DNA from: Chalciporus piperatus
Lineage: Eukaryota; Basidiomycota; Agaricomycetes; Boletales; Boletaceae
Assembly: GCA_038093975.1 (NCBI GenBank)
Contig: JBBPTG010000001.1
Span: 372,001-436,000, forward strand
DNA length: 64,000 bases
Direction of reading: 5' to 3'
A program made the position numbers and the translations under genes. Within the stretch, counting starts at the first letter, position 1. Each line of letters opens with the position of its first letter. Below the pieces are notes generated by a model. That model made no database searches and was not told the origin of the DNA. It saw only the letters and a program-made list of their open reading frames with translations. This document shows positions 10,235 through 22,297 of the stretch, in pieces.

Positions 10235-13200
10235 ATGTTCAGGTTGCTCTCGACCAGTTTCCTTTCGACGACGACCGCCCTTCGCCGTACACGCCCACTT
10301 AAGCCGTCACGCCTGTTTGCTTCTCCCCTCGCTCAAGCCTCCCTTTCTCATCAGCCTAACTTTCCAATTACGCGGTCTCTGTTTTCCATGGCCACTCAAC
10401 TAGATCATTCAGCGATAGCGGAGGACTCCTTCACATCTTTTGGCAATTTTGACCTTGTCCGCCGTGTTAAATTGGACTACACCGATGTTGTCGTGTCAAA
10501 ATGGCAGAGCCGCGCCACAGGCTTGACCCTCGTCCATCTCGATTATGAGGGTATGTATTTCTCAGTATATTCTCCTCGCAGTTTTAACCCCCATTTTAGC
10601 TCCTCTTGTCAACGGATATTTTGTTGTTGGTACTGAAAGTAAGCCCCACTCTTCACAACCTAATCTCCCAGCTCATTTTCCTAGTCTTTAATGACAGCGG
10701 TTGCCCTCACACTCTGGAACAGTGGGTATCTCAGCATGTTTCCCACATCTATCTTTCTGAAGTTGATCCGTCAGCCTCGTCTTCATGGGCTCGGAAAAGT
10801 ACCCTTATAAAGGCATCATAGACCATCTCGCTAATCGCGGATTCTCCAATGGCACAAATGCTTGGACTGATAATGACCATACAGGCAAGCGCCACTCTCC
10901 TACGTCCCACCTCAGCTTACATTTCTTGCATAGCGTATACCGCCTCAACTGCGGGAGAGCAGGGCTTCCTCCAGCTGTTGCCGATATATCTAGACCACAT
11001 ATTGTATCCGACGATGTCTAAGGCTTCTTTTGTGACTGAGGTACATTCTTTCTCGTTTTGGGAAGACTTCATTCAACAGTTCGTAGGTTCATCATATCAA
11101 TGCCAAGGGCGAAGATGCTGGCGTTGTGTACAGCGAAATGCAAGGGCGCGAGAACACGTCTGGTGACCTAATGGCTCTCAGGTCAGTAACATTTGGTCGG
11201 TAGGTTGGTTTCACTTCTTGCTAACATTTCTTTTAGGTCGCAACGCCTTTTGTATCCTCCAGGTAGCGCTTACCGCAGTGAAACCGGGGGTCTTATGGAA
11301 GCCCTGCGAGTTCTCACCGTGGAACAAAGTAAGTATTTTGTTCATCTGCCTGCACTAACTTACATATGCCTTGCAGTCCGACAATATCATAGCACGTATT
11401 ATGTCCCTCATAACCTGTCCTTGATAGTCACTGGAAAGCTCTCAAGTGGAACCCAATCTCTTCTTTCTGTCATTCAAGAGAAAGTCGAGCCCAGTATAAT
11501 TGCTCATGGCCAGAACCAAGGGCCGCGCCCCGCAGGCTGGAAACGACCCTTCGTGGAAACAGCCAGCGCCAAGCGTGAACGCATCACAAGGATTGTCAAA
11601 AAAACCGTCGAGTTTCCAGAGAAGGATGAAAGCCAAGGCGAACTGATGATTACTTATAATGGCCCGCCTCCGACAGCGTTCTTGGAACGGAAGGTCTGTT
11701 TTATTTCTCGATATTGTAATTACACTGCTTAATGCGTTTTCCAGGCCTTGGATATCTTATCTACATACCTGACATCGTCACCAGTGGCTCCCCTCAACAA
11801 GGAATACGTCGAAATTGAGTCTCCACTCTGGTACGATTGCACCCTCAGTTTGCCTCACGTACTCACGTGTTTGTAGCTCTTATGTTTACTTTAGCGAGGA
11901 TACTCGCGCCACGATGGTTGACTTACCTGTTTACATTGGCTCTGTTCCTGTGGAATTCTTGGACACATTTGACGAGAAGCTCTCTACTAGCTTCCTTCGC
12001 ATTGCTGCAGAGGGAATTGACATGACTCGCATGTCGATGGTCATTAACCGGGATGAGCGTCAAGTACGGGCATTTCATTTCTCATGACGGGAAGTTTATC
12101 ATCCTTCTAATTCAACCACCATAGTTGCGGAGCAAACTCGAGTCTGCTAAAGGGGATACGTTCTCGGGGACGATAATTACAGATTTCTTATACGGAGCTC
12201 CCGATGGTTCTGATCTGCATGGTGCTTTGGACGAGATCAAATACTACAATGTTCTCCGGACCTGGTCCAACTCGCAATGGGTCGAACTTTTGAAGAAGTA
12301 AGTGACACTGATCTCATACAGGTATAATACTGACCAAGATTGCAAGGTATTTTGTTGATCAACCGTACATCGTTGTTGTCGGGAAGCCCTCTGCAAGTCT
12401 TGCAGAGAAGTTAGAAAGGGACGAAAAGGCTCGTCTGGCCGCACAAGTCGAGAGGCTTGGCCCTGAAGGCCTGGCCAAGGCAGAGCAAGAGCTCGAATCT
12501 GCGAAAGCAGAACATGAACTGCCGATCCCGAAGGAGATCTTGACTTCGTTCCCGGTTCCTAATGTGAAGGGCATATCTTGGATCCCTGTTGAAAGCGTGC
12601 AAGAAGCAGGAAAGGGTCGAGATACAACTGCAAGAGCCCTATCGTCTGACCTTGAAAAACACATCACGCATGACGGTAATCCCTTACCAATCTTCATACA
12701 ATATGATCATGTCAAGGTGAGTTTTCTTTCCGAAGTGTGATGTCAAGGCTGACAGACCATGTAGTCAGATTTCGTGGGGATCCATGCGTGCTTCTCACTC
12801 GCGAATGTCCCAGACGAACTTCGCCCGTATGTCACTTCATTTTCTCAGTAACCATCCTTTCAATCAGTCCTTATAGATTTGTCTCCACTTACCTCACCGC
12901 ATTCTTCTCTCTGCCTGTCAAAGTCGGAACTGGCGAGGTATTGAGTCACGAAGATGTTGTTAACAAACTCGACGATCAGACTGTTTCCTATGAAGCTACG
13001 CTAGGAATATCCGATCAGTTTACGGAGTTCGCCCGCATCAGCTTCAAAGTCGAGGCTTCACAGTATGAATCTACAGTCACCTGGCTCCGCGATCTTATCT
13101 CGGGAGCAGTTTTTGACATAGAGAGGTAGGTAAACATTTTAGAACATACGTTCGCAAGGCTAAGTTCCCACAGGCTCCGTGTTTCTGCTGCTAAACTCGC

Positions 13201-14627
13201 ACAGTCCCTTCCCGAGCTCAAACGTGATGGCAACAACGTCCTGTCGTCGGTATGGGCTGAGACATTATTTGACAAGAGTTCTACTTCGCTGGCTGGCGCT
13301 ATCTTGACGCAAGCAGATTTTGTGCCGAAACTCATCAAAGACCTTCAAGACTCGCCAGAGAAGGTCATCACTGCATTCGAAAGATTGCGGAAGTGTTGTA
13401 AGTACATTCTTGTTAAAATACCGGCCGGCTCTCAGTGGACTTCAATGCATGTAGTCACCGACCCCTCGGGAATCCGGATATCCGTCACTGGCAACATCAT
13501 GGGGCTTGACAAACCTCGTAGCATATGGGCCGAAACGTTCACCCACCTGGGTGTGAGTGTTTTTCTCTCGTTCTAATCGCAATCATATGTTGACGTGTTT
13601 CTTATTCAACAGGAATCGAAATTAGCACCCGTCAAGTTGACCTCCGAGACGCTCAGCGAACTCGGCAGAAATCCCGTTAAGAAAGTTGGTAACAACATTT
13701 TGTACCGTACATCCATTGATTTTTTTCCAGGCAACCATCGTTAGCCTGCCCACAATTGAGAGTTCCTTCGTCAACCATACTACCAAGGGCATTCAAGGAT
13801 TCGACCATCCCGAGTTCCCTGCGTTAAGGGTCACACTCGAGGCTTTGAATGCAGCCGAGAGTTATCTATGGGTAACGCAGTTCCTTTCCCACAGAGATTG
13901 TCTGCTCACTATGTTCTCAACAGCGGTCAGTCCGTGGGGCTGGTCTAGCTTACGGCGCATACATGAGTGCTGACAGAGAAGCTGGGCTGGTTACGTTCTC
14001 GCTCTACCGAGTAAGTCTGACCCCTTTGAACTGTATGCTTATTCCTGACTTAGTACAGAGCTCCAGCAGCATGGAGGCTTTCAAAGAGGTGAACAAGGTC
14101 GTTGTCGGTCTAGTCGATGGTTCGGTAGGTTGTTGTCATCTGTCCAATTGACCAAAACTCAAGGTTCGATCGTCGTCAGATTGAGCTGGACGAAACGACG
14201 CTGGATGCTGCCAAGAGCAGTATTGTCTACGGTGTTACCAAGAATGTTGCAACAGCAGGGAGAGCGGTAAGCCATTCCTGGCTGGAGAATATCACTTGTA
14301 CTAACTGCACTACAGGCAATCAATTCGTTTACCAACCAAGCACTCAAAGGTTTACCTCAAGATCACAACCTCCAGCTATTGGAGCAATACCAGGCCGTCA
14401 CCAGAGAAGACGTTATTGCTTCCCTCAAGAAATACATCTTGCCAGTTTTCAGCTCGTCATCTTCCACCGTTGTCGTCGTCACTGCGCCCTCCAAAGTTGA
14501 TCAAATTGCAGAAGGACTAACGGAGTACGGGTTCGAGGTGGAGAAACGAACATTGGAAGTTGAAATGGATGGAGACGGGTCATCCGAGGGCGATGGCAGC
14601 TCTGATTCTTCTGAGGACAGCCGATAA
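10235..14627 (+). CDS. M16 family zinc metallopeptidase (YOL098C/Sdd3-like)
   Basis: This is a large inverted-zincin peptidase of the pitrilysin/LuxS superfamily. Exons join to HTLEHLVFMGSEKYPYKG, containing the HxxEH zinc and catalytic motif; the second His is split by the intron 10722-10774. SNGTNAWTDNDHTAYT and VVYSEMQGREN (third zinc ligand Glu) follow. The body keeps the four-domain length of the family, more than 1,000 residues, with a long helical linker (AEKLERDEKARLAAQ) near the middle. At least twelve introns of about 50 bases interrupt it. Two starts are possible: MFRLLSTSF at 10235, whose Arg/Ser-rich, acid-free 50 residues look like a mitochondrial presequence, or MATQLDHSAIAEDS at 10388, giving a cytosolic form. 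The C-terminus is acidic and Ser-rich. Confidence 0.88.
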
Positions 14628-14684
14628 TCGACCGTTGTTGTCGGACAATAATAGTTACTGTATCCCTACTCCGCTCCATATCTA

Positions 14685-16105
14685 TTAGACAGAGTCCATC
14701 GAGAATGATGACCTCTCAACAATTTCACTACCCCCGAGCACTTCGATCATCTTCTCCTGTGCTTCGCCTGGACGTAACTCGACGTCACGGAGAAAATCGT
14801 TGTCTACGAGAAAGTGGATTGCCTGTGACAGATTAGATATCGTAATCCGGATTTCGGGCAAAAGCAGCTTCAAGCAAGATCATCAGATGGGTCATGGTGT
14901 GTAAACAGCGAGTCGGCAGTACATTACGGAGCAGGGTTGGCCTAGATGCAAAGGGATTTCGTGGTGGTTTCTTCGGCTGTGGAACATTTCTCGTGCGTTC
15001 TCGATGGCGCACTTGTGGTATTCGCGCTTCACCAACCTCTCCATTCTCGACCAGAGTGGTGGGCAACGGTTCGACACAAACTTTGGAAGATAGGACTTCG
15101 GGGCCTTCATCTCCTGATGCCGAGCCTGGGCTATCTTCTCGGTTGCATACAGGTTTCGCGTCGATTGAAGGTGTCACTTCAACGTTTTCCGACCGAGATG
15201 GTTCACGTTCCACGGGTCCTCCTCGGGCCCGTCCTCGACCTCGACCTCGACCCCTACCTCCTCGATGTCCCTGTGATCGGAATCCCCTAATGGACCCATC
15301 AGTAGATGTATTGTCTTGCCTCTGCCTTTTCCTTGCGCCTAAACCTATGTCTTCTGGGGCCAACTCCCCTCGTGCAGCGGCCTCCCCAAGTTTTCGTTTC
15401 TTCTCTTCAACTTTTTCAGCAGTCGGAAAACGCTTCTTCCGCTCTTCTATCCAGCCATTCACAGCTTCTGGCGTATCCAATATGAGCGACGTCCCCTGAA
15501 TCGCAATCGGTTTCCTGAGCTCGCCTCCGACGGTCAAAAAAACGCCTATAGCCACTCTGGAATACGCACCCTTTTAAACTCGGATCGGTATCCCAGTCGT
15601 CCTTTTTCGACTTGCCCCATTCATGGGGATATATCAAATGTCGATCCATCATATGGATCTCGACGGACTTGCGAGAACCTGTGAAGGGACATCCTTGACG
15701 AGTGCATTGACAGTTTCCAGGTTGATACCAGCTCCCGTAAGTCAGCGGGTTCGTGATACGGGTCGTGTTCGTCTGCGCTTGTGTTTGTGCGGGGCCACGG
15801 TCCTGCCGAGACGGGGCATGCGTGGTCAAAGGCACCTGGGTTGTCCGTTTCCCAGGAACATAGGTCGAGGAGAGGGTGTAGCCTTCTGGGGTTGTGAGAG
15901 GCGCCCGATTGTTGTATGCTTGCACGTAGGCCTGGTAGTAGTGTGGAGAGATATTGTGCTGTGCATATTGTTGCGCGTACGGATTGCTCAACGCGGCGGT
16001 CAGTGCGGAAGTGTCGTACAAGGGGACCGTGTACGAGGAGGATGAATGTCCCTGCTGCACAATTCGCGAGGATGGACCAGGCTGAGCCGAGTGCTGGCCG
16101 TTCAT
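14685..16105 (-). CDS. NUFIP1/RSA1-like box C/D snoRNP assembly factor
   Basis: Three exons (15570-16105, 14923-15514, 14685-14867) join in frame to 436 residues. The N-terminal half is Tyr/Gln-rich and low in charge. Near residues 130-160 is a zinc-finger-like CQCTRQGCPFTG ... HMMDRH segment. After the intron at 15515-15569 comes the NUFIP1 core: LDTPEAVNGWIEERKKRFPT followed by a basic EEKKRKL helix. An RGG/RGR-rich tract lies near residues 255-275. In yeast and human this motif binds the Snu13/15.5K protein and recruits R2TP to assemble snoRNPs. The short C-terminal helical region (LSQAIHFLVDNDFLRD) fits the family's conserved end. The start at 16105 (MNGQHSAQ) is preferred over the Cys-rich upstream open frame, which looks like untranslated sequence. 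Confidence 0.82.
15515..15569 (-). other. Intron that joins the zinc finger to the NUFIP1 motif
   Basis: The donor is GTGCGTATT and the acceptor GAGCTCAG. It turns DPSLKG|KPIAIQG into a continuous frame. Both exons stay open into the intron, which hides it from simple frame reading. Confidence 0.85.
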
Positions 16106-16655
16106 TTCAACGTTAAAACTAAGAGGTTGGCACCCTCGCGTTTTCAGTTCTCGACACACGTGATTCGTACAGTAAAAACGACGATTGAATTGCATCGACA
16201 CCCAAGTGCAACAACAAACAACAGAAAGAGCAAAAGAACACATATTGTATATCGTCTGTGAAGAAGCAATAGCACAATGCATTGTAGTATGTCAGGCATG
16301 TCACAATCTGGAGCACAGTCAGAGTTTTCGTTGGTGGAGGAGAAGGGGGGCAGATGACACGAAGGCAAACTCGAGAGGTCAAGAAAATCGAAGGGAAGAG
16401 GGAGATCAGTTGTGCGTACTTTCGGCGGTGGAAAGGAAAATGCACTGGATGAAAAACATGACGAGTACGGCATCTGGGACCGTAGCGCGTAAAAGCACGT
16501 GTTGGTGTGAACGTACTGCGAGCGGAGATGACAAGAAGGCTGGGGGAGGCGAAACATAATGGGTCAATTGAGTGAGGCATCGAATCAATCGTGCAAAGTG
16601 GCGTGTCATTTCAATCATCGGTTTGGAACGCGGAATGGTGGGAGGGCGTGAAGAA
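16106..16655. other. Intergenic: 5' region of the NUFIP1-like gene and 3' region of the KH gene
   Basis: Both neighbours are on the minus strand. The stretch is rich in purines on the plus strand and holds several short open frames, but none shows a recognisable domain. Likely a promoter and long untranslated leader. Confidence 0.4.
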
Positions 16656-17761
16656 TTACTCCGGGGACTCCTGCTGCTGTTCCCTGCCAATTCTCCTTTC
16701 CTTCTCGCTCTCCAGTTGGTTGTAAAGCAGGAACAGTGCCTTCTCATTGGCCGCAGGTGTGCCAACGATCGTGAACATCCGCTCGCCAGAATTATCATGT
16801 GGGGCCTTTGCGATCGATATCTTGGACCCAGAAAGTCGGCGAATCTCCGTAATCTTGCTTCCGTTACGGCCGATGATGCATCCAACCATGTCAGCTGGGA
16901 TGAGGATGTTTTGTGTGCGTAAATTAGCGGGAGGTTGTGTAGTTGAAGGCGATGGTGGGGGGGAACCACGGCGGGGAACATCACCAGTGGATCTGCGCGT
17001 GCTTAGACCACCAGCGGAATAGCCATTTGTAGATCGTTTTGAGCCCATGCGTTCTTCACCAACGCCTGGATGGAAGGGCACTGTCCCTGCACCCCTTTCC
17101 CAATCCTCGAGTAGGCACTTGCCAATTTCCTCGATTGCACGGCTAATCGCATCCGGGGAACCTTGAACCTCCACGATGCGTTCTGTTGACTGGGGGAGCA
17201 TCTCTTTCGAGGCGACCATGCGGGCGCCAGAGACGTCCTGGATGGCTTTGATTTTGAGGCCACTGCGACCGATTATCGTGCCCATCAGATTGTGGGATAC
17301 CAGGAGGCGGATGGACGTATGTGGGGAAGATGATGAGAGGGAAACAGGGGGCGGGCTTGATGATACGAGCTGGTTGATTATGAGGTTGTACGCCTGTCAA
17401 CGGAGACAGATTTGAGTTGAAAGGAACGAGATAAAGGGGAAATACGTACTTTTGCGACGGCGTCGACAGATCCGCCAACTGTGAGCACACGCTCGTGAAC
17501 GCCAGGTATGACTTTGCTAACGCCCGCTCTGACACCGGTCTGCTCTCGTAGATCAGCGACATTTTTTCCGGCTTTCCCGATGATGACGCCAGCCTCTTTT
17601 GTTGTTACTAGGGCGCGGAGGGTGAGTATATCGTGGGCGGAGGTTGGGGATGGGGAGCGGGATGCTGCGGATGAGCCTTTTTGAGAGTGAGTGAACTGAG
17701 TGCCCCTAGAGGGAGAGACGGGCATGCCTGTGTTTTGTTGAGCTGATTGTTCGGTAGACAT
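16656..17761 (-). CDS. Triple KH-domain RNA-binding protein (PCBP/Rnc1/HEK2-like)
   Basis: Two exons (17450-17761 and 16656-17393) join through the intron 17394-17449 to 349 residues. Three KH domains are visible by their GxxG loops: VIIGKAGKNVADLREQTG (about residues 60-75), TIIGRSGLKIKAIQDVSG (about 155-170) and CIIGRNGSKITEIRRLSG (about 275-290). KH2 and KH3 are separated by a Ser/Pro-rich linker of about 70 residues. The arrangement of two close KH domains, a linker and a third KH is that of poly(C)-binding proteins, which regulate mRNA stability and localisation. The upstream 300 bases are strongly pyrimidine-rich on the coding strand, as in many highly expressed basidiomycete promoters. 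Confidence 0.9.
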
Positions 17762-18081
17762 GTCGAGTTGGACGGGTGGTACGAGGAGGAGAGAGAGATG
17801 GGGGTGAGGGGGATGGATGGGATGTGTTCACGAAAAATTGGATGGCGGGATGACTCAAAGAATGCTTTCCCCTCAGACGCGCGTCCGTCGCGTTTCCCGC
17901 CACCGACAGCACAGCCACTCCTCGTGTAATCGAAAAATAAAATAAACATCAAATCTTCATAAAATATCGCAGACAAAAAAAAACGCTGATCATAAAAACA
18001 TCGGACCGGAAGAGGTCGCATAGTTACATGCATGTCTTAGCGTTTCAACATATCCTAGTCGATCGACAACACATATCTCCC
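17762..18081. promoter_or_regulatory. 5' region of the KH-domain gene
   Basis: On the minus strand the bases before the start codon form long C/T-rich runs, for example near 17770-17830. Such tracts mark transcription starts in basidiomycetes. No gene is supported here; the far end holds the uL13 3' end. Confidence 0.4.
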
Positions 18082-18838
18082 CTAGAATCCATACGCGACC
18101 AACTTCTCAAAGGAAGGTGATGCGTCCCCAACTGCCTTTTGGCGCAGCTTGAGTGCTGCAGTCTATGCCACCGTAAACGTCCACTCAATATCCGCTAACC
18201 AGGACTTACCTTGCGTTCGTGGAATGCCTGTGCTTTGATCTTCCTCTTCTCCTCGAGGCGATCGACAACGTCCTTGTAACCCCAGCCAACCTCATGCGAC
18301 AGACGCTGAACAACGTGTCAATGCTTGTCCACACCAATCCCGTTCCGATCGCATACCTTGACGGTGCAGTATTTCCGCCCAGGCTTCAACCGCAACACCC
18401 GCAGAGCTTCAGGAACAACCATTCGCTTCTTGCGGTCGTATGGTGGAGGAACACCCTCAAAGAGTTTCAAACGCTCCAACGCAGCAGCACCACGAGGAGT
18501 CTTGTGGGGCACCATGCCACGAACGGCGCGGAAAAGGATTTTGGAAGGAGCGCGGTGATGGAAGGGGCCAGACTTCTTGGGGTTGATCAGGTGGCGCTTG
18601 TGGAGGAAGTTGTGGTAGCGGAGCTGTTATGTGCAATACATGTGTGTATGATCCGGCCAGGGATGTGCGCATCTCATACCTTGTTACGGAAGAAGCTGCC
18701 GGAGATGTTGACCTCCTCGCATCTCACGACTACAATCTTCTGGCCGGAGAGGATCTGCTTGGAGATGATAGAGGCCAATCGACCAAGGAGGTGACCCTTG
18801 CCATCAATTACGATGGGTGTCGAAGAGAAAGTGGCCAT
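18082..18838 (-). CDS. 60S ribosomal protein uL13 (L13A/L16)
   Basis: Four exons (18680-18838, 18357-18623, 18210-18305, 18082-18162) give exactly 200 residues, matching the family length. The N-terminus [20 protein letters not shown], the middle [20 protein letters not shown], the central [20 protein letters not shown] and the C-terminal helix [19 protein letters not shown] are near-invariant uL13 sequences. The protein sits on the 60S subunit surface near the exit tunnel. Introns at 18163-18209, 18306-18356 and 18624-18679 are canonical GT-AG. Upstream, 18839 to about 18975 contains a possible 5'UTR intron (donor GTAAGC near 18970), common in fungal ribosomal protein genes. Confidence 0.95.
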
Positions 18839-19155
18839 GACGAAGTCTATATCGAACGCGCGCTATGGTCAGTCGTGAGCGCGCAAATATACGACATTGT
18901 TCATACTTGCCTGTGGGGAGGAATAAGAGGGTTAGAGTGATCGAATTACTGCAGACGTTGAGCCCGCTTACCTTGAGGATCTTGAAGTCGTTGGGGAATG
19001 TGGGAACCTACAAACGAGTGACAGCCACCGTGACAAAAAACTGTGCAGTCCATCTCGGAAATCTCCGGTACACTCAGCTTAACGCAATTTCGAAAACCTT
19101 GTATCCAGCGCATAAAATTCGATCCACATAGGTTACAACTACTACATCAGACTAC
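18839..19155. promoter_or_regulatory. 5' region of the uL13 gene and 3' flank of the GST gene
   Basis: On the minus strand a GTAAGC...CCCACAG pair at about 18910-18972 could be a 5'UTR intron just before the uL13 start. No other coding potential is seen. Confidence 0.4.
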
Positions 19156-20050
19156 TTACAACTTGGCTCCAGCCCGTCCAGCCTCTTGTGCAATCCATTC
19201 CGCCGTGCCGTACTCTGTGATCGTCCACGGCTTTCCTTGCTCGTTGTTCCTTGTCCAATAGTCCACTATGTTCCCTCGTCCCCGCACCGCAGCCCACACC
19301 TTCCCGCATAACTCGTACTGCTCACCCTCTGTGAGAACTTGTTTCGCAGAGGGGAACACGTCGGTGATAAACTCGATCGCAGCGGCAACAGCGACCGTGT
19401 GTCCTTTGAGGGAATCCTTCGTGCTTGGGACCACGTCGATGCTCTTCTGCAAATCCAGCAGTGCGCCCTCAGTGTTTCGGAGGTACCTCGTTACAAGGCC
19501 TCTCCAAAGTTTATCACGCTTTGGGGGTGCTAACCAGTCCTGCGCCCATACATCGTGAATATAACACTATGAATAAATTGATCGTTGGAACAGTCTACCT
19601 TGTCGATGGAAGTCTGCCAAGCTTGGGCGAGGAAGAACAAGGAAGCTTCCTTGATCATCTGGGCACTCGTTCGTACCTCGAGCGGCATGTCTCTCAGTAG
19701 CTGTGATATCCCGTTCAGCTCGCTTCATATTTCGGACCAAAGTAACTCTCGCTCACAGGCTCATCTCGAGGTGCTAAGAACTCTTCAAGGAACGCCAAGA
19801 TTGCAGATGTTTCCCCTAACACAAAATCTTCTTTCACTCCAGACTTGTCCTTGACGCGCAAGACTGGCAGCAAGGAGTAAGGGTATAAATCACGGGTGAT
19901 CTCCCCGGCTCTTTTCCGTCGACCCCAAGTTGCAGGAGGGATCTCTTCTAGTGTAAATGGAACCCCGGAGTCAGCAAGAAGAAGTAGAACTGGCTCTCCA
20001 CGAGCCCGCACGGAGAGATAAGTGAGGTGAAGCTCATGGTTCGAGTTCAT
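19156..20050 (-). CDS. Glutathione S-transferase-like protein
   Basis: Three exons (19757-20050, 19599-19700, 19156-19539) join to 259 residues. The N-terminal thioredoxin-like half reads ELHLTYLSVRARGEPVLLLL with the Tyr expected to activate glutathione, then ETSAILAFLEEFLAP, the Glu-Thr/Ser glutathione-binding corner. The C-terminal all-helical half follows (MPLEVRTSAQMIKEASLFFL, later FITDVFPSAKQVLTEGEQYEL). The first intron, 19701-19756, has donor GTGAGC; reading through it gives an in-frame stop just after the acidic motif. The pattern is nearest to sigma/pi-like GSTs, but the class is not certain. The role would be conjugation of electrophiles or peroxide reduction in the cytosol. Confidence 0.8.
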
Positions 20051-20201
20051 GGTGCTGTATCAAGTGGTGTACGTACACCCGGCGCCGGAAGTACATCATG
20101 CATTCCCCAAATCCGGCAAACTCTCAGACAGCCTGAGACAGGGAAATCTCGTGATAACCATCTCGACCATGTAGGGAACAGGTCATATAATGACACGCTG
20201 C

Positions 20202-21498
20202 TCATGCTCCAAAGGCGTGGCGCCATTGCCCGCCCCTGTAATGCCCCGAAAGATCCACAACAAACAGGTGTCCAGAATCAGGGTATCTCTCCTGCCGGGT
20301 ACTATCACCTCCAATGGCACCGCAGTGGGCCGTTGTGACATACAACTGGTCCTCGTTGGGACCTGTGCAACAGCGTTGATAAAATATGCAGCAGGATACG
20401 ATGGTACACTCACCTCCGAAGCAACACGCAGTCACGTTGAGAGCGGTAGGGAAGTGTATTTCAGCGGCAATTTCACCCTCAGGCGAAAACCGGACGATCC
20501 GAGAGCCTCCCCATCTACCAGAGTCAATGAATTTGCCTGGGTTAAACGGGTCCGACGAACCTTGCACTCCATATGTAGCCCTCGTTGTCAATACAAAGGC
20601 CATCACAGAAGGAGCCTTCCGGCAGCCCTCGAGCGATCGCATCAATGGCAACTCGCCGATTAGACAGCATTCCGTCATCATAGTCATAGGCATAGATAAG
20701 ATTGTTGAGCGAGTCCGTGAAATACCTGTAAGAATATTTTTGAGATATGTTCAGACAGGTTCAGACAACGCAGTGAAGATTAAGCTTGCATGGTTTTCCC
20801 ATCTGGACTCCATCCGAGCCCATTCGAGTCCTAGTAGTAAATTAGCTTCTTTTCGTAAAGCGAACATGGGAGGAACCGACCGTGAAAGGTCCTTCATCCA
20901 CCACTTTGCATTCCGAGGTCTCCGGATCAAACATCCAAAGCTTTCCAGGAATGCCTTTGCTCTTCGAGTAAATGGATCCGGCGAAAAATCTCCCCTTGCT
21001 GTCGCATGCCCCATCGTTGAATCTCACATAGGGAGCATGTTCTTCGGGGAACGGCTTAGATAGATAGCGAATCTTTGATTCGCCCTCTAGTACTGCGAAT
21101 CCACTGCCTGTGGTACATGCAAGCTGAGAGCGATATTAGCCAAGGAGAAGAACCTCCAGTGCATGACACGTACCCCTCCGTACGTATTCCTCAAGGCAAG
21201 GCAAGTAATCGGCTCGTCGAATTTCTCCTCATGTAGTTCCTGAGTTTTTGTGTTGAGATGGAAGACCTGGTGGCGAGAGCTCGACTACTCAGTGGCACCA
21301 CGGAGCGATGTACCCCTCACCTTGTTCTCGCATATATCCACGAAATGCAAGGTGTCCGTTCGTGGATCGTACAGGGGCCCTATTTGTACATGAGTGGGTA
21401 ACAAAAAACGGCGCTACTACACTCGAACCTTCGCCGAGAGTACAACCGACTCTGAGGAGTGGCTCTTTAACCGTACGCGTGAAGATGGCTGGTGACAT
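20202..21498 (-). CDS. SMP-30/gluconolactonase (regucalcin-like) beta-propeller protein
   Basis: The six-bladed propeller family is recognised from CTLGEG followed by DPRTDTLHFVDICENK (metal-ligand Glu region), PYVRFNDGACDSKGRFFAGS (the NDG...GRFFAG blade), DSNGLGWSPDGKTM (Asn ligand), FTDSLNNLIYAYDYDDG (catalytic Asp blade) and FCDGLCIDNEGYIWSAR. Family members hydrolyse sugar lactones with one divalent metal. At least five short introns must be removed, including about 20353-20402 and one that cleans SAR|WGGSRIVRF. The exact splice after GEG is ambiguous, and the choice giving LGEGPLYDP fits the family best. The start MSPAIFTRTVKEPLLRVG at 21498 leaves no signal peptide, so a cytosolic enzyme is likely. 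The natural substrate is unknown. Confidence 0.82.
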
Positions 21499-21717
21499 TA
21501 AGAGGTAATCATTGACAAGATATCACTGATCTTATGCTGCGTATATTTATACAGCGGGAGCATCCAAATTGGGTAGAAGGGTTAAGCTTAAAAGATAGCC
21601 GGGTAATCCACACGATGGACATCCCCCGTCTCATGTGTCAGCCCAGGTGTAAAAAAGTGGTGTATAGTCGATGCCTGGTACAAAATAATAAGCGAAAAAC
21701 GTGGTGCTACTCCTCCC

Positions 21718-22297
21718 TCACTGGGCTGAAGAAGCGTGTCAGTAACATATAGTGCAGACGTCAAAATGTACTGACCTTCGGGTGTTTTTGCAATGTAGTC
21801 GATGGCTTGAAGTGGCGGGGACAAAATTGTAAGCAGAGTAACGGGGGGTTAATAGAGGATACTCACCTTGCTGGACAGTTTTTATTTCGTCGGCCTCTCC
21901 ATCGGGAATTTCAATAGCAAACTCCTACCGGACTAAGTCAACAATGATACTGCGACGGAAGAGACGATAGGCAAACCTCCTCTACAGCCATGACAACTTC
22001 AACCGTGTCCAAACTGTCCAGTGACAAATCCTTTGTGAAGGATGCCGAGGCCGAAACCTTGGACACATGTAAGATACTCCGAGAGAATGAATGCGTGTGT
22101 ATAGCGGATACCTTGGCTGGGTCAACCTTCTCGAAGCCCTTGAGGACGTTGAAGATTCTAGTTTGAATGTCTTCTCGGGCCAATCCTGCAGCAGCAGAGA
22201 AGTTTGCGCGGTGCAACCTGTATGCGGACTGTTTTGTGACAGCGAAAGTGGGTCGAGCGCGCGAGAGGCTGCGTAGCGTTATACCAGCAAAAGACAT
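21718..22297 (-). CDS. Mitochondrial acyl carrier protein
   Basis: Five exons (22112-22297, 21977-22057, 21867-21924, 21776-21805, 21718-21725) give 120 residues. The first about 40 residues are rich in Arg and Ser and lack acids (MSFAGITLRSLSRARPTFAV), a mitochondrial presequence. The core contains KDLSLDSLDTVEVVMAVEE, whose DSL serine carries 4'-phosphopantetheine, and then EIPDGEADEIKTVQQAIDYI. The protein serves mitochondrial fatty acid (lipoate) synthesis and is also a complex I and Fe-S assembly partner. The last exon is only 8 bases, giving the end TPEAQ. Reading past the last donor would add about 45 unrelated residues. It diverges from the bL17m gene. Confidence 0.92.

Noticed and set aside
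14894..15499. 201-codon plus-strand frame rich in Arg and Pro
   Set aside because: It is the antisense of the RGG-rich and flanking region of the NUFIP1-like gene.
19701..19756. Apparent frameshift in the glutathione transferase
   Set aside because: A canonical 56-base intron (GTGAGC ... ATCACAG) restores the frame, so no mutation is needed.
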